From the NCBI RefSeq assembly GCF_014873875.1, contig NZ_JADBEM010000001.1, forward strand, positions 248,001-312,000: 64,000 nt of DNA, in the 5' to 3' direction. This stretch comes from Actinopolymorpha pittospori. GTDB lineage: Bacteria; Actinomycetota; Actinomycetes; Propionibacteriales; Actinopolymorphaceae. The notes below the pieces were generated by a model that was given only the letters and a program-made list of their open reading frames with translations, did not search any database and was not told the DNA's origin. The position numbers were made by a program, and so were the translations under genes. This document shows positions 33,787-42,694 of this stretch, piece after piece; the stretch's first letter is position 1; every line of letters starts with the position of its first letter.

Positions 33787-34920
33787 ATGAGCGAAGCTGA
33801 GGTGATGATCGCGGCTTACTACTTCCCGAACTATCACCTCGACCCGCGAAACGAGAAGTGGCATGGCGAGGGTTGGACGGAGTGGGAGCTGGCGAAACGG
33901 GCCACTCCACGGTTCGAGGGACACGAGCAGCCTCTCGTTCCGCTCCATGGCTATGAGGACGAGGCCGATCCGGAGGTGATGAAGAAGAAGATCGCGATGG
34001 CCACCGATCACGGTGTCGACGCGTTCATCTTCGACTGGTACTGGTACGGGGGTCGCCCTTACTTGGAGCGTCCGCTCGAAACCGCGTTCATGCCCAACGC
34101 ACCTGCCCGCGACATGAAGTTCGCGCTCATGTGGGCCAACCATCACTGGACCAACATTCATCCCTGGAAGTCTGCGACGCCGGCCACACAACTGGAGTCG
34201 GGTAGCGCCGACGCGGACCAGTTCCGGGCCGCGACCGACTACCTGCTGGAGCGGTACTTCAGCCACCCTGGATATCTGCGTCTTGACGGCCGTCCCTATC
34301 TCTCGATCTATGACCTGCACACCCTTGTGGAAGGTCTCGGCGGCCTGGACCGCACGAAGGCCGCGCTGGACGACCTTCGCCTGCGCGCCGCCCGAGCGGG
34401 CCACGGTGAGATTCACCTCAACGCCATCGCTCAGGAACTGCCGGTTCTTCCGCAGGAAAGTGCCGATCTCGACGTAGCGGCGGTCGTGAGTCGCCTCGGC
34501 TTCGACAGCGCGACGTCCTATGTGTGGGTGCACCACTATCCGCTGCCGACGCTTCTCACCCCGTATGCCGACGTCCTGAACGAAGCCGAGAAGGGCTGGG
34601 AGACACTCGCGGCCCGCTTTGACCGCCCGTACTTTCCCAACGTGACGGTGGGGTGGGACTCATCGCCACGGACTGTGCAGTCCGACCGTCACAACCCTGA
34701 CCTCGGCTATCCGCACACCAACATCATCTCCGACAACACCCCAGAACAGTTCGGACGCGCACTGGAGAAGGTGCGCGCGTTCGTCGAGAAGACCAACGCT
34801 CCCCTGGTGACTGTCAACGCGTGGAACGAATGGACCGAGGGCAGCTACCTCGAGCCGGACACGGTCCGTCGATACGGTCATCTGGAGCAGATCCGCCGTG
34901 TGTTCGGGAGCCGAGGCTGA
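33787..34920 (+). CDS. GH99-like / WbsX-type glycoside-hydrolase-like protein
   Basis: The protein has about 377 residues from ATG 33787; an in-frame GTG at 33778 is an alternative start. The barrel opens with MIAAYYFPNYHLDPRNEKWH and GWTEWELAKRA, followed by GVDAFIFDWYWYGGRPYLE and FALMWANHHWTNIHP. The end contains VTVNAWNEWTEGSYLEPD, a hallmark of the GH99-like/WbsX family found with glycan-modifying genes. No signal peptide is present, suggesting an intracellular or non-classically placed enzyme. Its divergent neighbour is an AraC-type regulator, an arrangement common for sugar-utilisation genes. The substrate is unknown. Confidence 0.85.
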   Translation: MSEAEVMIAAYYFPNYHLDPRNEKWHGEGWTEWELAKRATPRFEGHEQPLVPLHGYEDEADPEVMKKKIAMATDHGVDAFIFDWYWYGGRPYLERPLETAFMPNAPARDMKFALMWANHHWTNIHPWKSATPATQLESGSADADQFRAATDYLLERYFSHPGYLRLDGRPYLSIYDLHTLVEGLGGLDRTKAALDDLRLRAARAGHGEIHLNAIAQELPVLPQESADLDVAAVVSRLGFDSATSYVWVHHYPLPTLLTPYADVLNEAEKGWETLAARFDRPYFPNVTVGWDSSPRTVQSDRHNPDLGYPHTNIISDNTPEQFGRALEKVRAFVEKTNAPLVTVNAWNEWTEGSYLEPDTVRRYGHLEQIRRVFGSRG

Positions 34921-34980
34921 CGCAACGCGGGCGATGACATCGGCAGACGAAGGTGCGGCCCCCGGCGCTGCGGTGCCTGG

Positions 34981-35925
34981 CTACTGCGGCTGTGACAGCT
35001 GCTGCAGGCGTCGCAGCCGGTCCGGTTCCTGCGCGACCAGCCACGGGTCCTGGGCCAGCCGGGCATGGGCCTCGGCGAAGAAGGGACGGCTCTCCTCCAC
35101 GCGGCCGGCGGCGTAGCGGCATTCGGCGATCTCCTCGGCGACGTAGCCGGCGTCCTGCTCGCCGCTGCGCCGCCACTCCTCGCGCAGCGCCTCCTGCGCG
35201 GACAGGGCCTCCTCGAGCCGGTCGAGAGATCGCAGCGCTCGCCCGACCGCCCACCGGGCCACCCGGACCTCACGTGCGCTGCCGTGCTCCTGCTGCCAGG
35301 TCAGCGCGCGCTGGAAAGAGGTCAACGCCTCCTCGAAGTCGCCCTGGTCGTGGTGGGTCCAGCCCAGGTTGTTGTGGAGCGACCCGCACCAGCCCCGTGC
35401 CCTGTCCTCCGGCGCCGACTTCTCGGCCCGCTCCAGCGCTGCCTCGTTCCAGGTGATGCTCTCGGCCGGTGAACGAGCAACGATCGCGAGCATGTGTGCG
35501 GCGTCCACGGCGTAGAAGGCGACCTCGGGCGCCGCACGGGACAGGTCCCATGCCTGCTGGAAGAGCGGCCGGGCGCTGTTGGCAGCGCCTGAGGAGTTGA
35601 ACACCCGTCCCCGTTCCAGGAGGTAGCGCAGCCGGGCCAGGAGTGGGGCATCGTCGAGCTGGGTCTCCACGACGTCGAGGGTCTCGTGCGCGGCGTCGAA
35701 GTGGCGTTGCAGGCCCTGGGCCCGGGCGATCTGGGTGAGCAGTTGCAGGTGGGAGGAACGGTCCGGGCCACGCTCGGCCTCCGGCAGCAGCGCCCGGAAG
35801 GTCGTCTCGGTCTGCTCCGGTCGCTGGTGGTCCCACAGCGTGTCGAAGTCCGGCTGGGTCATGTGGTCCTCCCAGATCGAGTCGAGCGCTCCGGTCTGCC
35901 GCTGGTGAGCCTGATGATTGTTCAC
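34981..35925 (-). CDS. TPR-repeat protein coupled to the STAND NTPase
   Basis: This 314-residue protein starts at ATG 35925, overlapping the NTPase stop (ATGA). It consists almost entirely of helical TPR-type repeats: HFDAAHETLDVVETQ, SARPLFQQAWDLSRAAPE, LGWTHHDQGDFEEALTSFQR and RALRSLDRLEEALSAQEALR. A second internal start at HMTQPD is possible. No membrane span or enzyme motif is visible. It likely acts as a protein-protein adaptor for the membrane NTPase encoded upstream. Confidence 0.8.
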   Translation of the reverse strand: MNNHQAHQRQTGALDSIWEDHMTQPDFDTLWDHQRPEQTETTFRALLPEAERGPDRSSHLQLLTQIARAQGLQRHFDAAHETLDVVETQLDDAPLLARLRYLLERGRVFNSSGAANSARPLFQQAWDLSRAAPEVAFYAVDAAHMLAIVARSPAESITWNEAALERAEKSAPEDRARGWCGSLHNNLGWTHHDQGDFEEALTSFQRALTWQQEHGSAREVRVARWAVGRALRSLDRLEEALSAQEALREEWRRSGEQDAGYVAEEIAECRYAAGRVEESRPFFAEAHARLAQDPWLVAQEPDRLRRLQQLSQPQ

Positions 35926-38465
35926 TGGTCGGAGCTGGTCTCAACGGTTCTGGCCAGTACTTCCTGCGCCCGGTTGACGCCTGCCTGGTGGCCGAGGCTG
36001 CGGTAGATGTCGAGGGCCTCTTCGGCGTGTTCCTGCGCGTCGGTCTGCTGGTCGCTGGCCAGGAGGGCCTCGGCCAGGGTGCGCAGGCTGCGCGCCTGCC
36101 ACCACCGGTCACCGAGGTCGCGGAACGATGCGACCGCGTCCCGTAGCACGTCGACGGCCTCGTCGATTCGGTCGAGCCGGGTCAGGGCGGTGCCCTCGGC
36201 GATCATGGCGCGTGCGACTCCCCAGGAGTCGCCCTGCCGTTCCAGCATCGTTTTGGCCCGCCGGACGAAGGCGAGTTCGCGTAGTCCGTTGCCGGGGGCG
36301 CCGACGTCGCCGGCGGCACGTAGGCAGCGTGCCTCCTCCCACTGTTCGCCGCGGGTGCGGAACATCTCGGCTGAACGTTCGAGCATGAGGCCGGCCCTGA
36401 TCGAGATGCTGTCGGCCTTCGCGTGTGCTCCCTGGGCGCGCAGGGCCTGGGCCTGGGCGGCGAGCACCTCGCCGAGCACCCGCTGGGTCTGGGCGTTGGA
36501 GTATCGGTTGCCGTCTCGCTGGAACACCTTCTGCGCCTGCTCCAGCAGCTCGAGCGCTTCGTCGTAGCGGCGCTGGGAGAGTCGCAGGTCGGCGAGGTTG
36601 CGTTGGGCGCGTGCATGCCACCAGTCATCGCCTGCTTCCTTGAACGCGGTGATCGCGTCCAGCAGGTACTGCTGCGCGCTGTCGAGGTTTCCCGCGTCGC
36701 GCAGGCTTTTGCCCACCGTGCGCAGCGCCCGTCCCGCCCACCAGGTCTCGCGCAGCTCACGAAAGATCCGCAGTGCCTCCTCGGCGTCGCTGCGTGCGTG
36801 CTCGAGCTGCCCGAGGCCACCGACGACCGCGGCTCGTTCGAGCAGGGCGATGCCGATCGAGCGCTGGTCGCCCAGCTGGACGGCCGCCTCGTGGGTGACC
36901 TCGGCCACCTCGCGCCAGTCGGACCAGAAGATCCGCAGCGAGTGGCACAGCGAGCAGAACGCCCGGCCGAGGCGCCACGTGAGGCTCCACATCTGCAGCT
37001 TGGCGGCTTGGTCCACACACGCCAGCAGCGCGAGGCGTTCGCTGCGCAGCCAGTTCATGGCCGCAGGCTCGCCGGTGCGGCCGCCGCCGCCCTTGCGATG
37101 CCAGTCCTGTGGCCAGCGGGCGGCCGCGACCGACTCGGCCCGCTCTCGATAGCCGTCGATGACCCGGGCGACGGCGGCTTCACACCTCTCCTGGCTGTCC
37201 TCCCTGTCTGCCCGTTCCTTGGCGTAGAGGCGGACGAGTTCGTGCAGCCGGAAGCGCCTGGTCGGGGTTCGGTCGGCGCTGGAGTACTCGACCAGTTGCG
37301 CGTCCACCAACGCGTCGAGTTGGTCGGCGCCCTCGAGTTCGGAGACGCCCAGCAGCGCGCCGGCCGCCCAGTCGGGTACGTCGGGCAGGGCGAGGAGCCC
37401 GAGCGAACGCAGCAGGCGCCGCTGCATCTCGGTGGCCTCGTCGTAGCTCAGCTGGAGGCTCGCGCGGACGCTCATGTCGATGCGGTCGGTGATCTCGAGT
37501 TCGTCGAGGCGCGTGCGTCGCTCGTCGCCGAGCCGGTCGGCAAGCTCGCGAAGCGTCCAGTGTCCGCGCGCCGCGAGCCGGCCGCCGCAGATGCCGATGG
37601 CGAGGGGAAGATGGCCGCACAGCCGGACGATGCTCTCCGCTGCTTCCAGGTCGTCGGCGACGCGGTCGTCGCGGGCGAGCCGCGCGAGCAGCGCCACGCC
37701 CTGGGACTCGCTGAACTCCGAGAGCCGCTTGTCGTAGGTCGTCTGCACGTACAGCGGTTGCCTGGACGTCACGATCACCGCGCAACCCGGCTCGGATGGC
37801 AGAAGGGCACTGACCTGGTGGTCGTCGACGGCGTTGTCCAGGTAGATGAGCAGCCGCTTGCCGCTGACCCAGGTCCACCAGAGTTTCTGCAGCTCACCCA
37901 ACCCACCCGGGTCTGTGGTGAGCCGGACCCCCAGCGCGAGCAGGAAGCCCGTGAGCACGTCCTCCGGTTGTACCCGGTCCTCGGCGGAGCCGCGCAGGTC
38001 GACGTAGAGCTGGCCATCCGGGTAGCTGTCGGCGATCTCGTGCGCGAACCTGGTCGCGAGGGCCGACTTCCCTACCCCGGCCGGACCGTGAAGGGTCACC
38101 ACCAACGACGTGCCGGCAGCCGCGCGGCCGCGCCTCTTCGGCCGGTTGGCGGCGAAGACCTTGTCCAGCTCGCCCAGGATCTCGGTCCGGCCGGTGAAGT
38201 GAGCCAGTGCCGGTGGCACCTGCCGCGGGGGCACGTACTCCGGGGAAGGCGCCGGCCCGGGTGGCTGCTCTGGACTCGTTCTTTCACCTGCCCACGCGAT
38301 CAGGCCCGCGAGCAACGAGAGTCCGCACACGATCGCGAGCCCGATCCGAACCGAAGGGTCGAACACTTCCAGCACGGCACCAAGACCGGTGAGCACAGCC
38401 GGTCCTACGACGAGGAGCGTGAGGTTCCTGGTCGCTCTGCGCTTTCGGATCGACCCGCCCGCCAT
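35922..38465 (-). CDS. Membrane-anchored STAND (NB-ARC-like) NTPase with C-terminal TPRs
   Basis: This 847-residue protein has two N-terminal transmembrane helices (about 14-31 and 41-59) and a proline-rich linker. The P-loop GPAGVGKS (127-134), LLIYLDNAVD (Walker B), the sensor AVIVTSRQPL and the GLPL-type block CGHLPLAIGI show an NB-ARC-type core. A winged-helix region follows (RRLLRSLGLLALPDVPDW). The last ~350 residues form TPR-like helices with repeated motifs such as WWAGRALRTVGKSLRDAGN. It resembles AfsR/SARP-type signal proteins but lacks their DNA-binding domain and is tethered to the membrane. The TPR protein downstream is its likely partner. The trigger and output are unknown. Confidence 0.85.
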   Translation of the reverse strand: MAGGSIRKRRATRNLTLLVVGPAVLTGLGAVLEVFDPSVRIGLAIVCGLSLLAGLIAWAGERTSPEQPPGPAPSPEYVPPRQVPPALAHFTGRTEILGELDKVFAANRPKRRGRAAAGTSLVVTLHGPAGVGKSALATRFAHEIADSYPDGQLYVDLRGSAEDRVQPEDVLTGFLLALGVRLTTDPGGLGELQKLWWTWVSGKRLLIYLDNAVDDHQVSALLPSEPGCAVIVTSRQPLYVQTTYDKRLSEFSESQGVALLARLARDDRVADDLEAAESIVRLCGHLPLAIGICGGRLAARGHWTLRELADRLGDERRTRLDELEITDRIDMSVRASLQLSYDEATEMQRRLLRSLGLLALPDVPDWAAGALLGVSELEGADQLDALVDAQLVEYSSADRTPTRRFRLHELVRLYAKERADREDSQERCEAAVARVIDGYRERAESVAAARWPQDWHRKGGGGRTGEPAAMNWLRSERLALLACVDQAAKLQMWSLTWRLGRAFCSLCHSLRIFWSDWREVAEVTHEAAVQLGDQRSIGIALLERAAVVGGLGQLEHARSDAEEALRIFRELRETWWAGRALRTVGKSLRDAGNLDSAQQYLLDAITAFKEAGDDWWHARAQRNLADLRLSQRRYDEALELLEQAQKVFQRDGNRYSNAQTQRVLGEVLAAQAQALRAQGAHAKADSISIRAGLMLERSAEMFRTRGEQWEEARCLRAAGDVGAPGNGLRELAFVRRAKTMLERQGDSWGVARAMIAEGTALTRLDRIDEAVDVLRDAVASFRDLGDRWWQARSLRTLAEALLASDQQTDAQEHAEEALDIYRSLGHQAGVNRAQEVLARTVETSSDQ

Positions 38466-38543
38466 CTCGGGGCCCTTCCCCTCAGCTGTCTTCGACTGGG
38501 ACGTACGACCTATGTCTCTATGATCAAGGACCGGCCCAGGTGA

Positions 38544-38708
38544 TCACGAGACCGAGTCCGGCGTTTCGCTCCCCGTTGCGCCGTGGCGAGCGGCCGCCGC
38601 CTGCAGCCGACCGAGCGCCCCTCGCTCGAGCCACAGACCGAATCGGACGAACCAGAAGACGTGCACGAACGTCAGCACAGCCCTGATGGTGGCGATCCAG
38701 AGATGATC
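38544..38708 (-). pseudogene. Short membrane-protein fragment
   Basis: A minus-strand frame without ATG reads WRLLFINDHLWIATIRAVLT, then FVHVFWFVRFGLWLERGAL and ends at 38544. The hydrophobic pattern suggests the end of a small membrane protein. I could not name the family; it may be a chance frame. Confidence 0.3.
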
Positions 38709-38758
38709 GTTGATGAACAGCAGGCGCCATCATGGCGAACCCGAGGAGTGCACAGCCC

Positions 38759-39660
38759 ATGATCGTTGCATGGCCGGAGGATCGGCCCGATCTCGCCGAC
38801 CTGACCGACTGACTGGCCTCAGCCCTTCCCGGACACCCGGCGGTGCGCGGACCTGCGCGTCCGGCGCTTCAAACGCTGCGGCGTCACCGCGTTGTTCGAA
38901 GCAGACGGTGCGCCGGTCGTCGTCAAACACCCCAAGTCGGTGCTCTACCCGCACGCTCCAGCGATCCACGGGACGGTGCGCCGTGCCTGCCCAGGGGCGA
39001 GCGCGCCGCTGCTCGCGCACGGCACCGGAAACAGCTGGCGGCGCACCGCTTCCGCGCTGGTTCCCGGTCGTACCGCCGCCGAGGCTGGACCGGACTCGCT
39101 GCCCGCTGTGGCCGCCGCGCTCGGTGAGGTCCAGGCCGCCATCTCCCGCACGGATCTGACCGGTTTGCCTAGCTATCGGGTCGCCGGGGTGTCCGACACC
39201 CTCGTCGAGCATCTGCGCTCGGAGCGCGACCAGGCCGCCGAGCTGCTGACCGAGTACACGAACGCCCTGCCGGCGCTGCGCGACCACGCCGCGGCGCTCG
39301 CCAGCGTGCCCGCCTCCCTGCATCACCCGGACATGAACGACGGCAATGCGATCGTCGACCAGGACACAGTGGTGCTGCTCGACTGGGAGGAGGCCGTGGT
39401 CGGTTGTCCGCCGCTCTCGTTGGACAGGTTGCTCGCTGGATCCGACGACACCGACGCGGTGATCGGCGCCTACTTCGACACTGTCGGCGCACCAAAGGAC
39501 TTACTCGGCTCTGCCAGCGTCATCGCACCGTTGAAGCTGGCGATCGAGGCCCGCGCCTACGCCAGGGGCCTGGACATGCCGCACCCGCGCACCTGCCTCA
39601 CTGCGGACAAGGTGCGCCACTGCCTGGACCGGCTCGGCGTACCCAGCTCAGCCGCCTCCG
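38759..39660 (+). pseudogene. Aminoglycoside-phosphotransferase-fold kinase, frameshifted and 3'-truncated
   Basis: ATG 38759 gives IVAWPEDRPDLADLTD and then a stop; homology continues in another frame from about 38805 with LFEADGAPVVVKHPKS. The catalytic loop is HHPDMNDGNAIVDQD (HxDxxxxN type), followed by the metal-binding DWEEAVVGCPPLSLDR. The frame runs on past about 39660 into DNA that belongs to an IS1380 relic on the other strand, so the native C-terminus appears lost. The substrate of such kinases ranges from antibiotics to sugars and choline and cannot be inferred. Confidence 0.65.
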
Positions 39661-40010
39661 GGAGCACCGGCAGGTCGGCGTGGACATGCACGCATCGCGG
39701 CAGGAGGCGTGGATGGCGCAGCACCTGCCGGCCCGCGATCTTGGTGTGCCCGAAACTCCCGCCCCGCTTGGCGTGCCCATACACCGGGCGCAGCAACGAG
39801 TGGATATCGATGAACACCTGATCCTGGATACCGGGCGCTAGGTTGGGGCCTGGACGAGGTTGACCAGGGGCGCCGGGCGGCCGAGACCAACTGCAGGGTG
39901 TGGCCGTGGGTGAACTCCCGCAGAAACTGACCCAACGTGGCCGGCGCATACACCCCGGCGAGCAGCCGACGCATCCCACCGGACCGGATCACATCCAGAT
40001 CGTCGAGAAG
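39650..40010 (-). mobile_element. IS1380-family transposase relic
   Basis: Minus-strand frames contain GGMRRLLAGVYAPATLGQFL and REFTHGHTLQLVSAARR, then NLAPGIQDQVFIDIHSLLRP and VYGHAKRGGSFGHTKIAGRQ. These match the N-terminal third of IS1380-type transposases, including the first catalytic Asp region. Frame changes occur between the blocks and the rest of the element is missing. No terminal repeats were found. Confidence 0.65.
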
Positions 40011-40288
40011 TCCGCGCCCGACTTAGCCAGGGGGCGGGGCGGGACTATCTCGTTGACGGTGTTTCGGCGATCTTGGTTAGTAGGTTTCGGGCGCCGGGGA
40101 TCGGTCGCTGAAGGTGATGGCGAGGGCGTTGAGTGCTGGTTCCAGCGCATCGTCCATCGGGTCCTTCCGGCCCCGGTCGGGTCGAGGGAGCGGGGTGAGC
40201 AGGTAGAGGCAAGCGTGCCTTGACTTTGCCCAGTCTCTCCAACTTGTTGATCGCTCACAGTTGCGCGGAGGTCCGCGCGCCGACCCGA

Positions 40289-40705
40289 CTACCCCTGCTG
40301 CGCACGGCCCCGGTGGAAGTGTTCGTCGTAGCGGGCCTGCGCCTCGGCGAGCAGCAGATCGCCCAGCCAGGCGAACGGTTCCACGTCGGCCAAGAGCGGC
40401 TCGTCATCGGGGCCTCGACCCACCATGGTCCCGGTGAGGACCCAGCCTCGGAGACTTTGCGACCGCTCGGCTAGGTGCAGGTACTGGCAGACTTGCCGCG
40501 CAAGCCAGTCCTGCAGCGGACGGCTCCACCATTCGGGCGGGTCGAGCTTGTTGACCGAAAGGCCGGGCAGGGGCAGGTCGCTTTCGTAGTCGATGCTGGC
40601 CTCGTGGATGTCGTGCTCGGGTCCGTCGGAAAAGCGGACGTACAGACGCGCCCGCTGGGAGGACACCAGGTCCGCAAGCTCTTCCAGGTTGTCGAGGACT
40701 CGCAT
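40289..40705 (-). CDS. DUF6098 family protein
   Basis: This 138-residue protein starts at ATG 40705 after GGAGAAAGGGG. The conserved features are LYVRFSDGPEHDIHEASIDY, LPGLSVNKLDPPEWW and RPLQDWLARQVCQYLHL, consistent with DUF6098 proteins of actinobacteria. The frame is also open upstream into the flavodoxin relic, but the ribosome site marks the true start. No function is known. It is soluble and acidic, with no metal or catalytic motif visible. Confidence 0.7.
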   Translation of the reverse strand: MRVLDNLEELADLVSSQRARLYVRFSDGPEHDIHEASIDYESDLPLPGLSVNKLDPPEWWSRPLQDWLARQVCQYLHLAERSQSLRGWVLTGTMVGRGPDDEPLLADVEPFAWLGDLLLAEAQARYDEHFHRGRAQQG

Positions 40706-40759
40706 GGGTGCCCCTTTCTCCCCATGGTCAGCGTGCCTACTCCGATGGGGGCGCCGACA

Positions 40760-41334
40760 TCGGCCGGTCGCTAAGTGACGTGGCGACGGCGTGCAGATTA
40801 CGTGCCGTGACGCGGCCGGTTCGCTCCTAGCCATGCCCGTGATCGGTCTCGCTGTAGGAGGGGCCCGGGGCCGGGCCTGGGGTTCCGGTACGTCCACGAC
40901 TGAGCTGGGACGGTGAAGCCGAGGTCTGTCAGGGCACTGGAGAGTTCGGTGATGACATGGTGGGCGCCGTCCCGTGCCGACCAGGCCCATGGCCGTGTTG
41001 TCGGCGACCGGCCGGCCGTCGTCGCGGGTCTCCGACACCATCGCGTCCATTCGTTCCAGGACTCGTTGCGCGACAGAGTAGGGACGGGCGAGCCAGGTTG
41101 GGGAGGCCAGGACGAGGATCTTTGCCGCCAGGATCTGTTCAGGCAGGCACGACCACTCGTCTTTCGGCCCGAGTTCCGTCTCCACGCCGGGTGGTATGTG
41201 AAGGATGACGACTCGAACGTGCTCGATGTCCGCCCCGAGGTGCCTGAACTCGTTCATGACCATGGGCGGCAGGCTTCGGATGTTGGATCCTTCGGTGGCC
41301 GTCTCACGGTGCGGTTCAGTACCACCACGCGCAT
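40760..41334 (-). pseudogene. Flavodoxin-like NAD(P)H/FMN reductase, frameshifted
   Basis: ATG 41334 gives MRVVVLNRTVRRPPKDPTSE, the flavodoxin-like N-terminus, then the frame ends. Homology resumes in another frame as MVMNEFRHLGADIEHVRVVI, then ILVLASPTWLARPYSVAQRV and LERMDAMVSETRDDGRPVAD. A further shift after DNTAMGLVGT moves the glycine-rich C-terminal part out of frame. At least two indels disable it. Enzymes of this type reduce FMN, quinones or nitroaromatics. Confidence 0.65.
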
Positions 41335-41339
41335 CCGGT

Positions 41340-42338
41340 TCACCCTCCTCGAGGACGGGGTATCTGGTCCCGCCCAGTGACCTGGTTGTACTGCTGAGCG
41401 GCGCGGCGGCCCCACGTGGTGAGGACGTCGTGCAGCCGCGAATGGAGCTCCTGCCTGGCCTCCCGCCCCGTTCTGCTCCTGGGGTCTGGGGGTGGCTTCG
41501 GAAGTAGCCGGTTGACCAGGCCGAGCAGGCGGGTCGTCGGACCGGGCGCGAGGCCGGCCATGCGGGCGGCAGTGACGGCGAGCGGAGTGAGGGTCAACTC
41601 CGGTTTGCCGGCGATCCCGGCGGTGATGATTCGGCGTGCCGCGCGTTCGGCGTGAATGGAGACGAGGGGCAGGCTGGCGCCGGCGGCGAACCAGGCGTAC
41701 TCCCTGGCGGGGTCTCCCCTGAACGTCGCGCGTAGATGGGAGCCGGTGCGCATCAGTCCCGGGACGACGGTGGTGACCGTGATGCCGGTACCAGCCAGTT
41801 CGGCTCGAAGCCCTTCGGAGAAGCCTACGACGCCGAACTTCGCGCACGCGTAGGGCAGGATGTGAGGGGCGGCGATCTTGCCGCCGATCGAGGTCACGTT
41901 GATGATGTGTCCGAAGCCCTGCTGGCGCAGGTGTGGAAGGGCGGCCAGGGTGACGTGGATGGGGCCGAGGCACATCGCGGCGAGCGCGGTATGGAAATCC
42001 TCGACCGTCATTGCCGCGAGCGGTCCCACCTGGATGATGCCGGCGTTGTTGACCACGACGTCGAGGCGTCCGAAGTGGGCCACGGCTTTCTCGATCATCT
42101 GCTGCGCGGCGGCCGAGTCACTCACGTCACAGGGGAGGGTGAGGAGGTCGGTGCCACGTTCCCGGAGGTCGTCGCATGCCCTGGCGAGATCATCGCTTGA
42201 CCGAGCGCAGATCACCAGTCGCATGCCGCGGTCGGCCAGTTCGCGGGCCAGGAGCAGCCCCAGTCCTCTGGACCCACCGGTCACCAGGGCCACCGGGTCG
42301 GACAGATTGCCTTCGGAGTTTTGGCGAGGCTCACTCAT
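41340..42338 (-). CDS. Short-chain dehydrogenase/reductase
   Basis: This 332-residue oxidoreductase starts at ATG 42338. The NAD(P) motif TGGSRGLG lies at residues 20-27, NNAG in VVVNNAGIIQVGPL, the catalytic Ser in NVTSIGGK and the Tyr/Lys pair in YACAKFG. VVPGLMRTGSHL is the usual post-catalytic block. The ~70-residue C-terminal extension with RLLGLVNRLLPKPP is longer than in minimal SDRs. The frame is intact. The substrate is unknown. Confidence 0.9.
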   Translation of the reverse strand: MSEPRQNSEGNLSDPVALVTGGSRGLGLLLARELADRGMRLVICARSSDDLARACDDLRERGTDLLTLPCDVSDSAAAQQMIEKAVAHFGRLDVVVNNAGIIQVGPLAAMTVEDFHTALAAMCLGPIHVTLAALPHLRQQGFGHIINVTSIGGKIAAPHILPYACAKFGVVGFSEGLRAELAGTGITVTTVVPGLMRTGSHLRATFRGDPAREYAWFAAGASLPLVSIHAERAARRIITAGIAGKPELTLTPLAVTAARMAGLAPGPTTRLLGLVNRLLPKPPPDPRSRTGREARQELHSRLHDVLTTWGRRAAQQYNQVTGRDQIPRPRGG

Positions 42339-42410
42339 GACTCATAGCTCCCCCCGGAACCGAAGCGGTCATGTTGATCTCATGGCGGGACGGTGCGCTC
42401 CTGCGGCGTG

Positions 42411-42638
42411 TCATCCCCGTGGTGGGAAGGGGTTGTCCTGGTAGGTCGATTCCGTCTCGATCTTGTCAGGGTGATCATGGACGACCAGTTGGCTGGGCTG
42501 GGAGGCCCGAGCTGCCTGGCGGCCATCCTCCACGGCTGCGGCCTGTGTCGGGAAGCGCCGGATTCGTTCCCGGTACTTGGTCAGTTTCCATTCATGAGCC
42601 TCCGGTTGGACGCGGTAGACGGTTCGGTCGCTGGCCAT
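42411..42638 (-). CDS. DUF2188 small protein
   Basis: This 75-residue basic protein starts at ATG 42638. The sequence around YRVQPEAHEWKLTKYRERIR, then DGRQAARASQPSQLVVHD, follows the DUF2188 pattern (one beta-hairpin repeat with a K-A-R-x-L-A-like helix). The family is common in actinobacteria; its function is unknown. It lies between the SDR and alcohol-dehydrogenase genes, all read leftward. Confidence 0.8.
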   Translation of the reverse strand: MASDRTVYRVQPEAHEWKLTKYRERIRRFPTQAAAVEDGRQAARASQPSQLVVHDHPDKIETESTYQDNPFPPRG

Positions 42639-42694
42639 GATGTCTCCGGTAGTCGGTTCTCCTTCGTAGGTTCGGCTTTCAGGAAGTCGGCGGC

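Noticed and set aside
36423..38543. 706-codon plus-strand open frame
   Set aside because: It is the high-GC shadow of the STAND NTPase gene.
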